Assembly: GCA_027946365.1 (NCBI GenBank)
Contig: JAPEUQ010000007.1
Span: 186,001 to 250,000 of the forward strand
Length of the DNA stretch: 64,000 nucleotides
Direction: 5' to 3'
From: Kalmusia sp. IMI 367209
Taxonomy: Eukaryota > Ascomycota > Dothideomycetes > Pleosporales > Didymosphaeriaceae
Positions within the stretch are counted from its first letter, which is position 1, and each line of letters begins with the position of its first letter. The notes beneath the pieces are model-generated. The model was not told where the DNA came from. It did not search any database and saw only the letters and a list, made by a program, of their open reading frames with translations. The position numbers and the translations under genes are program-made. Below, in pieces: positions 11,673 to 22,093 of the stretch.

Positions 11673-13662
11673 CTACAATATCCTATTTGGCTCTTTTGGT
11701 TGCACCATACAGCCAGCAAAAAACCTTTGGATGCCGTCGATATCATCCAGAGCCGTGACTTTCGACACATCTAGTCGATATCAGCATCACAGCCTCAACA
11801 AATAGGCACTTTGCAGTCTTACATTGATCCGGCCTTACAATGACCACAGCCCCGACCTCGTAATCAACACCATACTTCTCATATGCATGACCGTGTCCGG
11901 AGTTGTAGTGTTCGTCATCGACGTATACTTTGTGTAGATCTTTTTTTTTTCAATTAGTGAAAGATGTTTCTACCAGGAAATGGATCGACTTACCGCGAAT
12001 TCTCCACTTGCCGGTCACGGGCCAAAAGTATTCTGGTATCTGTTCCTGTTGCATCTCTAGAAATTTGCTCCTCAGGACTACAATGGGTTCGATTAGACTG
12101 TCAATATCCAAGCTCGGTGACGTGAAGGTACGAGCAATCGTCTCGAGACCTTGTGCGAGCTGTACGAATTCAGTCAGTTTTCATCTTAAATTCTTTGAAA
12201 TATTTGCCTCACCTTTTCCAGTCTCTGCTTGTGACCTTCATCGTTGATATCACCAGCGAAAATGACAATTCTCCACTTCCCATTACTCTGCAACACGCGC
12301 TGTAATTGCATGGCCTTGCAGTCACAGAATCGTATGACCTGCGCACTAGGAAACCTCATTCCAACGGGGCACGCCTTCGCTAGTTCCTGCCGGCTGCCCT
12401 TTGCATCCGTCAATTCCGAATCCTCGTACTGCGCCGTGAACCCAGCAGTATATCTCCCACTCTTGACAAAATATTCTGCAAACTCTCCGGGCCGCTCCTC
12501 CTTCGAAGAAAATTTCTTCGAGAAAACTCTATCGAATGCGATCAAGTCCGCCGCTGTTTTTGTGCGTTCGAGCACATATGTACGCAGCAGAGCTTGCGGT
12601 GAGAGGCCGCGTAGCACCGATGCCAGCTTCCAGCCGAGATTGTAACCATCTTGCAATGAGACGTTCATACCCTGTCCAGCCTTCGGAGAGTGGGTATGGC
12701 ACGCGTCACCTGTGAGAAAGACACGATAGTCCTTGTGAAAATTGTCGGCTATGCGCTGCCCAATGCTGTATGCAGACCACCAAAATGTGTCGGCGAAGTC
12801 GATTTGATAAGGCGCGAAGATCTTCTTTGCAGTATTTTGCAGGTCCTCGAGCCTGACGTCTTTGGCGCGTGAGCCGGGAGGAAGTTGGATGTAGAAGCGC
12901 ACAAGCGAGCCACCTTCTCGCGGAATGATGAGCAGATTACCAGACGATGTATGCAATGTGCATTTGCGGCGAATGTCAGGAAAGTTCGTTTGAGGGTATA
13001 TGTCCATGACACCCCAAACTGTGTCAGTAGTATCGCCTACCATCTGGTAGCCAAGGCTTCTGCGGACAACGCTGTGGGCACCATCGCACCCCTTTTAGTC
13101 TAGTTAGTTTATCTACTTAAAAAAGGGAAAGACAATAACTTACCAATACATACTTGGCCAGCCATACTTCCTCCTTCCCATCCTTCTCCGCTACAACTTT
13201 ACAACAATGACTCTGTGGATCCCCCACCAGCGCCTGATCAACCTGCAAGCCCTTGATCTCCCAACCATATTGAATCCTCTTCTCACCGCCACAGAGCTCA
13301 TCCATTTTCCCCAACATTAACCCATTCATCCTTGCTTGGTTGAGAATTACGTGTGGCATATGGCTGAGTCCATTCTCCGTGTCCATTGCCCTGCTCTTTC
13401 TCACAATGGAGCCACTCCCATCGTCGCCCCAGAAACACACTTCTAGAATGTGGTAAGCTTCGCGGAGGACCTCTTCGGAAAGACCGAATGACTCGTAGAT
13501 CTCGACGGTTCTGCATTGCACGCCGTCTGCTTGGCCGATCTCCATGGGACCTGGTCGTCGCTCGAGCATAGTGAATGGAATGCCGTGACGTGCGAGCCAT
13601 GTTCCTGCGAAGATACCGGCAGAGCCTGAACCGCAAATTAGGACATCGGTTTTGTTCAACAT
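11673..13662 (-). CDS. FAD-dependent monooxygenase, phenol 2-monooxygenase type
   Basis: Five exons on the minus strand, 13662-13144, 13091-12213, 12159-11994, 11939-11823 and 11770-11673, encode 592 residues. The N-terminus has the Rossmann GSGSAG motif (residues 11-16). Splicing of intron 1 restores the GCDGAHS (DG) motif at about 174-180. The GDACHTHSPKAGQGMN motif near residue 300 is the conserved GD/FAD-ribityl site. The last about 150 residues match the thioredoxin-like C-terminal dimerisation domain of phenol hydroxylases. The family hydroxylates phenolic rings with NADPH and O2; the substrate here is unknown. Length is slightly short of phenol hydroxylase (about 650) but domain order is complete. 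All introns are 48-53 nt apart from that at 11940-11993, which holds an A-rich tract before its acceptor. Confidence 0.9.
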
Positions 13663-14197
13663 TGTGAGAGCTTCGAGGGGATATGGAAGATCTATGAATG
13701 TGGAAGGATGAGAAGAAATAAAAGCCTAAATTTATAGGAGGATGATTATCTTCGGCGATCTGGATGAGAATTCCAGTGAAAGATCAGGTACAGCCCAATA
13801 CAGGAGATTATATTCTTGTTCAGCATTGAGCGTCAGATTCATCAAGGATGCCGATGCGGGGCCCCGCACTGCGAGATATCCGACCCACAATGCAGTCGGA
13901 AGGGTAAGAAAAGAGAGAGAGAGGCAAAGCTATGCAGCCGATAGTTCGGGCATAACTTGGTGCTACGAGCGTTAACTGTGGAGAGGAAGTCAACTGACGT
14001 ACCGCGGCAAGTAGTTCGGCTTGCCGTTAATCATGGAGCTATCACGGAGATAGCAGTCATCTCTCGGATCTAGGATCGGTTACACAGCACCATTCACCTT
14101 CGGCAGCAGATTTGCGATTCTTGATTTCCAATGTATTGAATTTGATCCGTACCTTACAAATTCGAAGTACCAAATATGTGATATTCGCAGTACCGAT
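13663..14197. other. Intergenic between divergent monooxygenase and HET pseudogene
   Basis: The region holds the divergent upstream regions of both genes. No open frame of note, and no clear motif beyond AT-rich stretches, was recognised. Confidence 0.45.
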
Positions 14198-15627
14198 ATG
14201 GCGTTCCAACATAAGGCCCTCGACTTGACCAAGGCTCAAATTCGGTTACACCAACTAGATCCATCATCTAGCACGAGCGCCATCAATGCCGAAGTGACAC
14301 ATTTCGATTTCGATGAGACTTGCCCCGAATACGAGGCCATCTCCTACACCTGGGGTGAGAATATCGACGGCTCCACGATTCAGCTGTCGGGACAGCAGAC
14401 GACGGTTGGCGACAACTTATACCGGCTCTTAGATATCCTACGAACCGGACACCAAGGCTGGCTATGGATAGATCAAATATGCACCGATCAGAAAAATTCA
14501 AATGAGCCGAATCATCAGGTCAGGATGATGCATCAAACATACACACGAGCCTCTAAGGCAATTGCATGGCTGGGCGCTGCAGACTCTACTAGCGATCTTG
14601 GGATGCAAAGTATCGCGAACACCATCAACGAAGACGACTAGAAAAATCGGGACACAGAACCCTCTTGGTCACTTACTCGCAATGAAGAAACAGCAATGAT
14701 TGCTCTTACCCAAAGGCCATATTGGTCAAGACTTTGGATATTGCAAGAGGTCTTGACATTTAAGAAACTCGGCTTGATGTGTGGGCAGAGAACAGTCAAT
14801 TGATCAGCATTTGGAAGATCCTTCCAGATTCACTATCAATTTTATATGAACCACTACCCCGCATTTAAGAAAGTGCACACCATCGTTGAAGAACGGTCAG
14901 TGCCTGCAGCAAGAACTCTACTTTCATTATTGCAGCGATTCACCGACTGGCAATGCAAAGATATGAGAGATAAGATCTATGGACTCCTCGTCTTACGAGA
15001 TTAGTCTTACCATCGACTACAAGAAATCGACCGAAACCGTCCTCTTCAATGTTCTTGTAGCACTATACGAGGACCTGAGCCAACACAATGAGACACACGC
15101 CCCAAAAGGTGGGGTTCTTTGGAATATGGTCAACAGTGCGCTTCAACTACGACGCAATCTAGCTGTGTTTTCTGTTAGTGAAACCGACTACTCAAAAGCA
15201 TGCTGTATGATCATCCTAAGCTATGGCAAGAAGCTCTCGACTATATAAACGCTTCATCAGACACCGACCCAGCTAGTGTTTGTAAAGTTTTGCTCAGGAA
15301 TGACTTTCTTCGTGATAGAGCTGTCAACATAGACAGTCTGACCAGAGACCTCGAAATACGTCGCGCATTTAACGCCGAGAAGCTTCTATCAGCCAAGAAT
15401 GGATTCAGAAGGTCACTACCAATACCACCCGCTACGCGTGGTGGTTATTCACGTTCAGTGAAAGCGGAAGCAGCATTAGACCTAGTCGATTTTGCGCGTC
15501 CAATTAGTAGCGTGGACGGCAGCAATGAGAGGCTGCGAATATATACATGGCCTTACTCAAACATGATCTTCTTCCCTTTCAGCAATGTTCCGCCTAGTAG
15601 CTTGCCCAATGCATATCCAGCATAAGC
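14198..15627 (+). pseudogene. Broken heterokaryon-incompatibility (HET) domain gene
   Basis: The first frame encodes a clear HET domain start: CPEYEAISYTWG near residue 47 and LWIDQICTDQ near residue 90. It is interrupted by TAG at 14639-14641, after which the same frame continues with strong HET similarity (RPYWSRLWILQEV), and is stopped again by TGA at 14801-14803. A further in-frame stop (TAG 15002-15004) follows the DKIYGLL motif, and the continuation (SLTIDYKKSTETVLFNVL) is one frame over, so an indel lies near 14990. The frame returns near 15200. The end overlaps the antisense 3' exon of GPI11, so the final residues are not HET sequence. Intact HET proteins are usually 500-800 residues. 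The CAG-to-TAG possibility at the first stop would fit RIP, but the parental base is unknown. Confidence 0.85.
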
Positions 15628-16428
15628 CCCCGTAACGATCGTAACCGGCCACTTCTGCCACTCGCGATCCCTATAAGACCCATTAGCAAAATATCCCCAG
15701 TCTTGGCATATGAGAACATGTACTCACCAATCTAGCGGAATGGGAATAGCACCCAACCACGCTCCAAACACAGTGCCAATCATCCCTCCATAAACCTCAT
15801 CAATAGGCAGCAATAAGGCCACGATCTCCCTCCACTTCCCCCCATCCACTCCATGTACATATACAAGCGGTAGCGTAGCGAGGAACGATATATGCGCGCC
15901 ACAAAGAAGCGTGTGGGAATGGTGGGTGGTCAACGGCGCACCAAAGAGGACGAGGATCGCGGTGAGGAGCGGCGCTACGGCGAGCGAGCTCACCAACAAG
16001 GACAGAAATGCGGGCTGATATATGTGTTAGCTTCTACTCAGTCTGCGAGGCTCTCAATCGACCCGTGCGGCATATTGCGGTGGACGTACAATTATCTTCC
16101 TATTTACCCCACCCTCGAGCTTCCCTGGCACAGCCTTCTTCTTCTCGCCCGGTTTTCTTCTATCCGCTTGCGCTGCTGGGCTACCACTGCCACCCGTGGG
16201 CGGTAAGCATATTGCTACGTACGCGATTTGTAGTATGGAAAGTGGGATGAGGGTCGTGGTGAGACCCGGAATAGGGTCTGCGACGATGGACCGGAACTGG
16301 TACGCGTAGAGTGATAGGACAAGAATCGGATGGAGGTGGGTGTATAAATGTGCCGCATCGTTGTTGAGGGTATCAATTGGGCTTGCTGGAGGACGAGGCT
16401 TTGTTTGCGAGGATATGACGGTGGTCAT
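15553..16428 (-). CDS. GPI11: GPI-anchor biosynthesis protein Pig-F/Gpi11
   Basis: Three exons, 16428-16063, 16014-15728 and 15670-15553, give 256 residues, close to fungal Gpi11. Family knowledge: Pig-F/Gpi11 is an ER multi-spanning protein that partners the ethanolamine-phosphate transferases (Gpi7, Gpi13) in adding phosphoethanolamine to the GPI precursor. Visible features are two N-terminal hydrophobic helices, a Pro/Lys/Gly-rich loop at about residues 90-115, then further helices with the [10 protein letters not shown] segment and the conserved [38 protein letters not shown] core, split by intron 2 at the tryptophan codon. It ends KGKKIMFE. The 48-nt first intron uses a weak GTCGAT donor but has a good CTAAC branch site and CAG acceptor. 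The 3' end is antisense to the tail of the broken HET gene. Confidence 0.93.
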
Positions 16429-16838
16429 TGTGAAATGAAAACGTTCGGCAGAGGGCGGTTATGAAGGGTGGACAATTGGCGGGAGATCCTCTCTGTGTGA
16501 TAATGTAGGCTGTGCTACCTCGATCGTAAGTGTTGGAATCCTGTGGGTGCTGTCTGCCAGTACCTAAGTAGCTTGTCGCGTCGACGCCGCAAGTTTCGAA
16601 GTTTAGCGTATATCGTCCGTGCTTCACAACTGTGGCTGTGCGCATCACCAATTGTCATTGCGAATGAAGAACGACAGAAAAATTGAATGTAGATTCATTC
16701 TCCGGTACAATATAATTAAGTTTTGAACCTTAGTCGGTTGTGAACGAGACTCCAACAGCTGATGTTAATGTAACGGAGTCTTCAATTGAGTGCGCCACAG
16801 TTCTGCGCCACAGTTCACCCACCCCTTCTGCAGAGGTT
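16429..16838. other. Intergenic between translin and GPI11
   Basis: This about 410-base gap lies between two minus-strand genes and holds the GPI11 promoter and the translin 3' region. A short direct repeat (TTCTGCGCCACAGTTC and its near copy) sits around 16790-16816. Nothing else was seen. Confidence 0.45.
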
Positions 16839-17879
16839 TTACGACTGCTCTCCTTTCTTCGGGACCAGATTACGCAGTGACAGATCGTAGACGACATCTT
16901 CCACATCCTTCACCCTATATTTCAACCCATCGCTCCTCCTCCGCAAGATGTCGTTCTTCAGGTTGAGAATCTGGAAGCCTGCAAAAACGTCTTTGACGAA
17001 CTGGTTAATTAGAATGGGACGCTCGTAGTCACCAAGAGTGACAGCATTGCGCGCGAGACGGGTCTATGTATGCTTTAGTTCCTGTCCCAGCGTTCAGGCG
17101 GGTGTAGAGCGAACCAATTCTTCGACAAGTGAGGTAAGTGCGAGAAGGTATTCCTCAATTGTGAGGTGGAACTCGTCCCTGTCCTTGAGATTCGTAGGTA
17201 CTGTAGCTTGTTAGAGCGTGTGCCATTGGGGAAAAGTAGAGGAACAGACCCTTCAGCACCTCGCCGAGGTCCTCAAGTGTCAACAGGCGTCCGCATTTTG
17301 CTTCACTCCCATCGTAGTCTTTGCCACCAAGCCAGGCCCAGAACAAAATGCTGTACAACTGCAATCATATCAATGAATCTGGCTCCACAATTGTTTGCTA
17401 GAGAACGTACCGCATCCTGCACCTGGCGCGACCACATGTGGTTGAACTTGTAATAAGGCTGCTTCGACGCGGCCTGCGCGAGCTTCGACACAGTCTCAAT
17501 CGCGTTGTTAATAGGCTCTTCAGAGGCCTTGAGGACGCCAGGAACTACATTTTCAGTGAGCGGTGTGTGTCTTGCGTGCAAGCTCCAGAACTAACGGTCT
17601 GCGAAGGGTGTCGAATGCGCTCTCGACAAGACGAACGAGATATTACGGTCTGTGAAAACTCAGATGAAGCACTGGAATGTATGCTGCATATCTCGTACTC
17701 TGCTTCTCCAATGCCTGAATAAGCTCCTTCAATTCCTGTGACGCTGTCAGTACGTTGTCACGTGCTTTCGTTTAGCTAGGAAAATGCGCGCTCACATCGC
17801 GGACTGCCGTATCCTCATCGACCCTTGATTGAAGGTCTTCGAAGATGGCTGGATCAATCATTCCAGAAGGAGCAGACAT
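16839..17879 (-). CDS. TSN: Translin
   Basis: Seven exons, 17879-17796, 17735-17699, 17649-17596, 17544-17411, 17358-17250, 17200-17115 and 17063-16839, join to 242 residues, matching translin (about 230). Translin is an octameric single-stranded DNA/RNA-binding protein that, with Trax, forms the C3PO ribonuclease. Conserved elements appear in order: an IDPAIFEDLQSRVDEDTAVRD start, LSRAHSTP, ASKQPYYKFNHMWSRQVQDA, the EEYLLAL segment, LARNAVTLGDYERP, FVKDVFAGFQILNLKND and the DVEDVVYDLSLRNLVP C-terminus. An in-frame ATG 78 bases upstream (17957) would add an unconserved extension; the 17879 start matches the family. Six introns in 729 coding bases is intron-rich for this window. Confidence 0.93.
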
Positions 17880-18423
17880 GTTGCACGTAGTCTGTGGTTC
17901 AGGTTTTCGTTGGGGAGTTGTGAGGAGGGTGCGCGGCAGAAAGTTCCGTGGTAGCAAACGAGCCCTCGCCTAAAACAGCAATCATGGCAATTCTCGTGTA
18001 ACGCTAAGAATGACTAGATTGCTGAATGAAGACATTCAGGCCCGAAATTTCACTTCCCCGAGAGACATGTCTTTTTTCAAGGCTCTTACGCTTTAGCTGG
18101 TCTTTGTGGAACGGCCTTTTAGGCATCCGATGACGTAATAACTGCGACAAATGGCAATCATTGCACGCAGAGAAGTATTCCTACAGCGGATCCAAATATA
18201 TGGCATGAAAGTATAAATTGTCATATTGTGTCAGGCGAATGATTCAATCTAGCAACCTAAGACTATGTTGTCCCAAACAAACGAATGATACTTGCGAAGC
18301 ATACGCTGTCTCGCAAAACAATTATAGAAAGAACGATTCAATGAACGTATTACTATGGTCACGACAATGACTACTACCGATCTCGCATTAGAAGAATCAG
18401 AGCGTGAAACTTCATCTCATAAG
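17880..18423. other. Intergenic upstream of translin
   Basis: The region contains the translin 5' region and the 3' flank of the single-pass membrane protein gene. No gene was recognised. Confidence 0.45.
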
Positions 18424-19912
18424 CTAATCGTCTCTGGGCGCCCCCTCGTAAACATCATTAGGCACATCAACCTCGCGCGAACGTGGCTCGGAAGTATCCA
18501 ACTCAATCGGAGTAGCGGAAACCATATTCACCGGCCTGGAGTCAAGTTCAAGTCGTTGGTTTTCCGCAGGCATCTCATTTCTCCACCTGCCAAACAGATA
18601 CCACTTCTTACTCGAGAGGACCTCGTCACGGTCCTCCATCTCGGGAATTCCACCCTCAGAACGTTCTGCCATGGCACGTACTTTTCTTTTTCTTCGCAAC
18701 AGGAGCAATGATCCAATGATCGCGAACAAAACGACACCGATAGAGACGCCGACACCTACACCTGCTCTAGCGCCCATGCTCAGCTCGTTTGATGGTTGAT
18801 TGATGAGACTAGGTTGGTTGGTCTGATTGGGTAAATTGGAAGTACTCCCTGGTGTAGGATTGCTTGCATTTGCCCATAACGTATTGTAGCGTGATGCCAA
18901 TGACGAGACATACTCCGTGGGGAACATCGATAAGTCCTTTTGTTGCCAGCCCACTACGATAGGATCGTGCGCTATAAGACCAGATGTCACAGTAGAGATG
19001 TTCGAAAATGTACTAGTGGAGAATCCATCCGTCCCGTAAGTACTATTGATGAACACTCGAGCAGCATACTCGTACGATGTTATGATTTCAGTTGTAGGAG
19101 TCGAAGCGTCAGGCTCGTTCGAAACCACAGTAGTTGTGAATGGCGCGTATATTGGAAATTCTGTGGAGATGTTGCTGATGCATGCACTCTCCCATTCAAG
19201 CCTGAATGTCATACCACTGCAGAAAGCCTTTTTAGCGTGATTCTATCAGTCAATTCCACGGGTACGATATACCTTCTGCAACAGCTAGCTTCGAAGCGTG
19301 TTTCAATACTTCCACTAGCAGTGGGGAAACGGTATTCCGTAATCTCAGCCACAGTATGGCCATGAGGACACACACCGGGACTATAGTGATATCGAGAGCT
19401 GTACGGTTGACACTAAATGTACGATGGATTGGTCGGCACTCCATACTCCGACGTTTGCGGAGGTTGTGTGCTGAAAGCCACGAATATGCTAAACTCTGGA
19501 CTTTCGCGTGCACTTTCCGAAGTCGTGCTGAGAGGAACATACGTTGGGCTATTTGTCATCGCGAGCATACGTCGCGGTGATGCGGGTGTGTATATCTTAG
19601 GTGCTCTTCCTCCACATCCTTCTGCATACTTGACTGTATGCTAAGCCCGGGAGCGGTGAGGGCGGTAGTAACAACAGTTGAGGGATCATCATCGCTCAAG
19701 AGGGCGGGTATTTCCCTGATCGAGGTAATGCCCACTTCAACGATTTCTGCCATCCATCGACTAGAGCAGCCCGCTGGAGGGCTCCAATAGGTCGTTAGTG
19801 CCGGTACATCCTGCGCTTTGTATGTAGATATATCTGTAGTGAAGATAGTACTGTGAGACCACGTGCTGACGTTTCCAGGTGTGTGAGTCGTCGTAATGGG
19901 CACGATAGGCAT
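18424..19912 (-). CDS. Single-pass membrane protein with Ser/Thr-rich, Cys-containing ectodomain
   Basis: Proposed exons are 19912-19571, 19412-19273 and 19216-18424, giving 424 residues. The last splice is well supported: it restores EASCCRSGMTFRLEWESACIS with a consensus donor and acceptor. The ectodomain has TTYWSPPAGCSSRW and a YSPGVCPHGHTVAEITEYRFP stretch, known from a widespread, uncharacterised pezizomycete family. A Ser/Asn/Pro-rich stalk, one transmembrane helix (GVGVGVSIGVVLFAIIGSLLLL) and an Arg/Lys stop-transfer follow, then a cytosolic tail of about 95 residues. No catalytic domain is visible. The first intron (19413-19570) is less certain, because a second frame through it looks coding but carries a TAG. 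The N-terminus is also uncertain: no signal peptide follows the ATG at 19912, and a hydrophobic stretch upstream lies in another frame. Confidence 0.55.
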
Positions 19913-20821
19913 TGTCCAAGTGCGCAAGTGCCTTGGAAGGAGGTATGAGACTAGCGACAGGGAGGCTGAGATGAGGGGTCAAGGCAAACATCATTATTTA
20001 TATATGAAGCGGCAGATGGGCTGCGTTACACAACCTCGTATTTGTCTTGGCTCGCAGCAGTGCTGCCCATTCGAAAATTAGGTACTCCATCCAAGTACTC
20101 AAGACAAAAATTGAAAGTCCTAAGAAGCCGCAATTGGGGATGATATATGTCATCCTAGATCTACTTCGACTGCTAGATAGTGCCGTTACTTTTCAATGCT
20201 AGTACTTGGTGCTATGGAATACTCTAGCGGGGTTGGCGACGGCGGGAGCAAGAGTGAAGATGCTACCGCATCCTCGTGAAATCATCCATAAATCTTGGAA
20301 ACTAGATCGGAGGGTTTGCCAAGAATCTTGTAGGCTGAAAATCATGCTAATATAGTAGAAATCAAGGCCAAATCTATGGCAGAGTAGAGACAAACATAAT
20401 GTACAGTGAACGTGAATTGCGAAGGCAATTGCTGCTAAGGTAGCGAGAGTATCGACCAGGTCGCTTTTCATGCAATTCCCTGAAAATGTGACAACATGAG
20501 CTGGTGAGAGGACGTTATTGAAGGTTATTGCTATGAGAAAGACGTGAACTGACGACAGTACCTTAAGGTCAGCAAGAGTCGCGCTAGTTTTGGAAGGACA
20601 AGTGCGCTGTGTAGGCACCGGATGGACTCTTCATTTCACGTAGATCACTAAGAAAACATTGCATGTATAACTTTTGTTTTTTTTTTCAAAGTTTTTTTTT
20701 TTGGAATCGCAAAAGTGGGATACGTTACTCTATATGGAGCGAGCACCAGGCTCTGGGAGAGCCATGAACATATCCGATGCACAGCCTCGTATAGAATCAC
20801 TCCTAGAAGTCACATAGTACA
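19913..20821. other. Intergenic with paired poly-T tracts
   Basis: Two T-runs (20677-20686 and 20692-20702) lie a few bases apart. A 139-codon minus-strand open frame (20199-20618) has no family resemblance and is not called as a gene. Confidence 0.5.
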
Positions 20822-22093
20822 CTAGACATGCTCCCTTGGAGAATGATCCTGCTGTTGCGACCTTGCATCGCCCTCACGAATGCTCACGTGGGTCGTCTTC
20901 ATAATCCCAGACCCCGAGGGCTTCCTGTCTTCAAGTTCCAACATATACCGCTCGCTCTCGTCATCAGCGCTATTGTCCAGCTTTGTGTGACCCTTTGTGC
21001 TATACATAGACGCAATTGGGTTGTTCTGACTTTGTTGTCTTCGCGATGTGATTCCCATGGAGGTGGCAAAGCTGGCCGGGAGGAATCTCGCAAAGAGGCC
21101 ATTGATGGTTTTGCGGAGAGGCGGAAGGTTCGCGATGATGATGCCTACGGCGACTTCGTTCGTACTACAGATGCTCAGGTCGATCGCATCCCACATGAGC
21201 TCCTTAGAACGGAGGAATTTGTAGGTTATGGGGATCTTCGCAATGGAGAGAGCGGTTCCCCTATAATCAAGGCGTAAGCTTTGCGTCGCTATCAATATGA
21301 CTTCGATCAACACTTACACGAGAGCCAGGAGGAACACAATCCTTACGCCCCACTGTGTCTGTTTGCTGAGCTGCACGTGCCTCAGATACACGATCGGCGC
21401 GGCAGCGTAGATCTACAGAGTCAGTCCCTGTAATGCGATCGGCGACGCTTGGTGTACTCACTAGATCAGTGATGATATTTGACGCGATTTGTGCGTACGC
21501 AGTACCTTCACTGACTGCTTCGGGCCAACACTCCTGCTTAACACTGAAGTCCCATCGCGAATAATACGGCCGGCAGAACGCGAAATGTAGAATCAGCATC
21601 ATGATGAAGTTGCACAGGACAACGATGACGACTGAAATCCAGATCAGGATGCGATACGAAGGTCCAAAATTCAAAGCCATGAGATAGGCACAAATCGAGG
21701 CTTTGACCAAAAACATGGAGTATACGTTGAGGCATTGTCCAATGAAAATCATGTGCAGCTCATACTGAGTGTGACCAGGTACCAGCCACCAGGGGTCAGC
21801 CATCAAGCGGCCTTGACCACCCTTTACTGCGAGTAGGGCGAAGGGAATGCAGGCTGTGAAGTTCAAAATCTGCACACTATGATTTAGCTAGATTTACACT
21901 GAAATTGTCGCAAAAACCTTACCACACCACCTATCATCAGCCAATCGCTCAACCCCAGCCATGGGCTGATTCTGAACCTCACGATGACGCGCCATAGAGC
22001 AACCAGCGTGCTAAGCGTGGCCATAGCAATTGCGGTACCGACGAGCTCATGTCCCCGGTTGGGCCACTCCTTGGGTGTGGTGGTATCGGACAT
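20822..22093 (-). CDS. Seven-TM rhodopsin-domain (PTH11-like) membrane protein
   Basis: Four exons, 22093-21923, 21869-21462, 21412-21318 and 21260-20822, encode 370 residues. The protein is a second fungal 'Rhodopsin' domain protein, not closely similar to the one at 9585. It starts directly with a hydrophobic helix and shows LGLSDWLMIGG, the IGQCLNVYSMFLVKASICAYL helix and the CRPYYSRWD motif followed by a cysteine (KQECW). A SNIITDLIYAAAPIVYLRHVQL helix follows, then a last loop with ALSIAKI and a hydrophilic Ser/Gln-rich C-terminal tail of about 90 residues. All three introns are GT-AG and 50-57 nt. The ligand and signalling partner are unknown. The ATG at 22093 is the first in frame. Confidence 0.85.

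Noticed and set aside
20199..20618. 139-codon minus-strand frame
   Set aside because: It has some hydrophobic stretches but no recognisable family or coding bias.
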